Position numbers and translations under genes: made by a program. From Paulinella micropora (lineage: Eukaryota; Cercozoa; Imbricatea; Euglyphida), in the NCBI GenBank assembly GCA_009731375.1, contig BJOX01000021.1, forward strand, positions 733,407 to 797,406: a stretch of DNA of 64,000 nucleotides, read 5' to 3'. Below the pieces are notes generated by a model. It was not told the DNA's origin, did not search any database, and worked only from the letters and a program-made list of their open reading frames with translations. Below, one piece after another: positions 63,655 through 64,000 of this stretch. How positions within the stretch are numbered: the stretch's first letter is position 1; every line of letters begins with the position of its first letter.

Positions 63655-64000
63655 ATAGCTTTGTGTTTTCATTTGATTAAAAATCTTTTATGTTGTCAAA
63701 GACTTTGTCGAGCTATTAAAACATATTTTAATAAGGTTAGCTCTGGCTACAAGAAGAGCACGCGTCGTCGCCACCGTAGGAGTAACATGTTGTTACGTGT
63801 GCACGTAGAGGTGGCGCGTGCTGAGAACAGGAGCGCCAGATTTGATCTTTTGTATCCTCGGATCTATCACCCTGAAAATCGAGAAAACTATTTGCTTGCA
63901 CAGCACAGCTTGCAGCACTGCCCGGCCTTGCGAGTGTCTCTCTCAAACTTTAAAAACAAAAAGGATCGCTGGAGCACCCCTTGGGGCGGCGGAGCAGGTC
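63655..64000 (+). pseudogene. Chimera of three duplicated segments
   Basis: 63655-63736 is the shared A/T-rich 3' segment. 63737-63850 copies the start of the Sel1 gene at 46984 (SGYKKS-type codons, VHVEVARAENRSARFDLL). 63851-63937 copies the end of the membrane coiled-coil gene (YPRIYHPENRENYLLAQHSL). The window then closes in the start of a foldback element (CGCTGGAGCACCCCTTGG). Confidence 0.8.

Overview
The window reads as eukaryotic-type DNA of a strongly repeat-laden kind, from either a large nucleocytoplasmic DNA virus of a protist or a compact protist nuclear genome. The clues are two textbook spliceosomal introns (GTAAGT or GT...AG, 77 and 103 nt), AATAAA-type signals after several stops, GA and TG microsatellites, Ser/Thr/Pro-rich secreted proteins, and protein families common in protists and giant viruses (F-box-like, Kelch, ankyrin, Sel1, LRR, BspA/DUF285, divergent kinase, HNH). 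No hallmark viral gene (capsid, polymerase B, packaging ATPase), rRNA or tRNA was recognised, so virus versus host is undecided. At least 15 runs of N interrupt the window, most inside poly-C/poly-G.

Layout. 1-12.8 kb: mostly single-copy genes: a BspA-like surface protein leaving the left edge, an F-box-like protein, a broken ORF, a giant EGF/SPT-repeat surface protein, a small acidic protein, a Kelch protein and an LRR protein. 13.1-21.4 kb: Fanzor (eukaryotic TnpB) copy A, a two-exon gene, an HNH-core protein, and decayed Fanzor copy D. 21.5-34.5 kb: a multigene family of 744-1022 aa proteins with shuffled HNH and Sel1 modules, one pseudogene of it, and foldback-like palindromic tandem arrays. 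34.5-53.3 kb: Fanzor copies B and C, a membrane coiled-coil gene and its fragments, a kinase-like gene and its broken copy, Sel1 fragments, a broken F-box paralogue and a tetraspan protein with an intron. 53.3-56.5 kb: a graveyard of Fanzor relics and shuffled duplicates. 56.6-61 kb: unique genes (zinc-binding proteins, a secreted protein, an ankyrin protein). 61-64 kb: mosaics of pieces seen elsewhere.

Main point. Fanzor copies A, B and C keep all three RuvC acidic residues and the zinc ribbon, and carry a conserved 3' region with two hairpins that look like a guide RNA. Copies C and D and relics E-G have lost internal segments, and at nearly every lost segment sits the same ~50-bp GC-rich double-hairpin element (arms AGCCCGC/GCGGGCT and GGGGGG/CCCCCC). 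The element is usually oriented the same way relative to the gene and is often read through in frame. This link between deletions and one short palindromic element is the best candidate for an undescribed process here.
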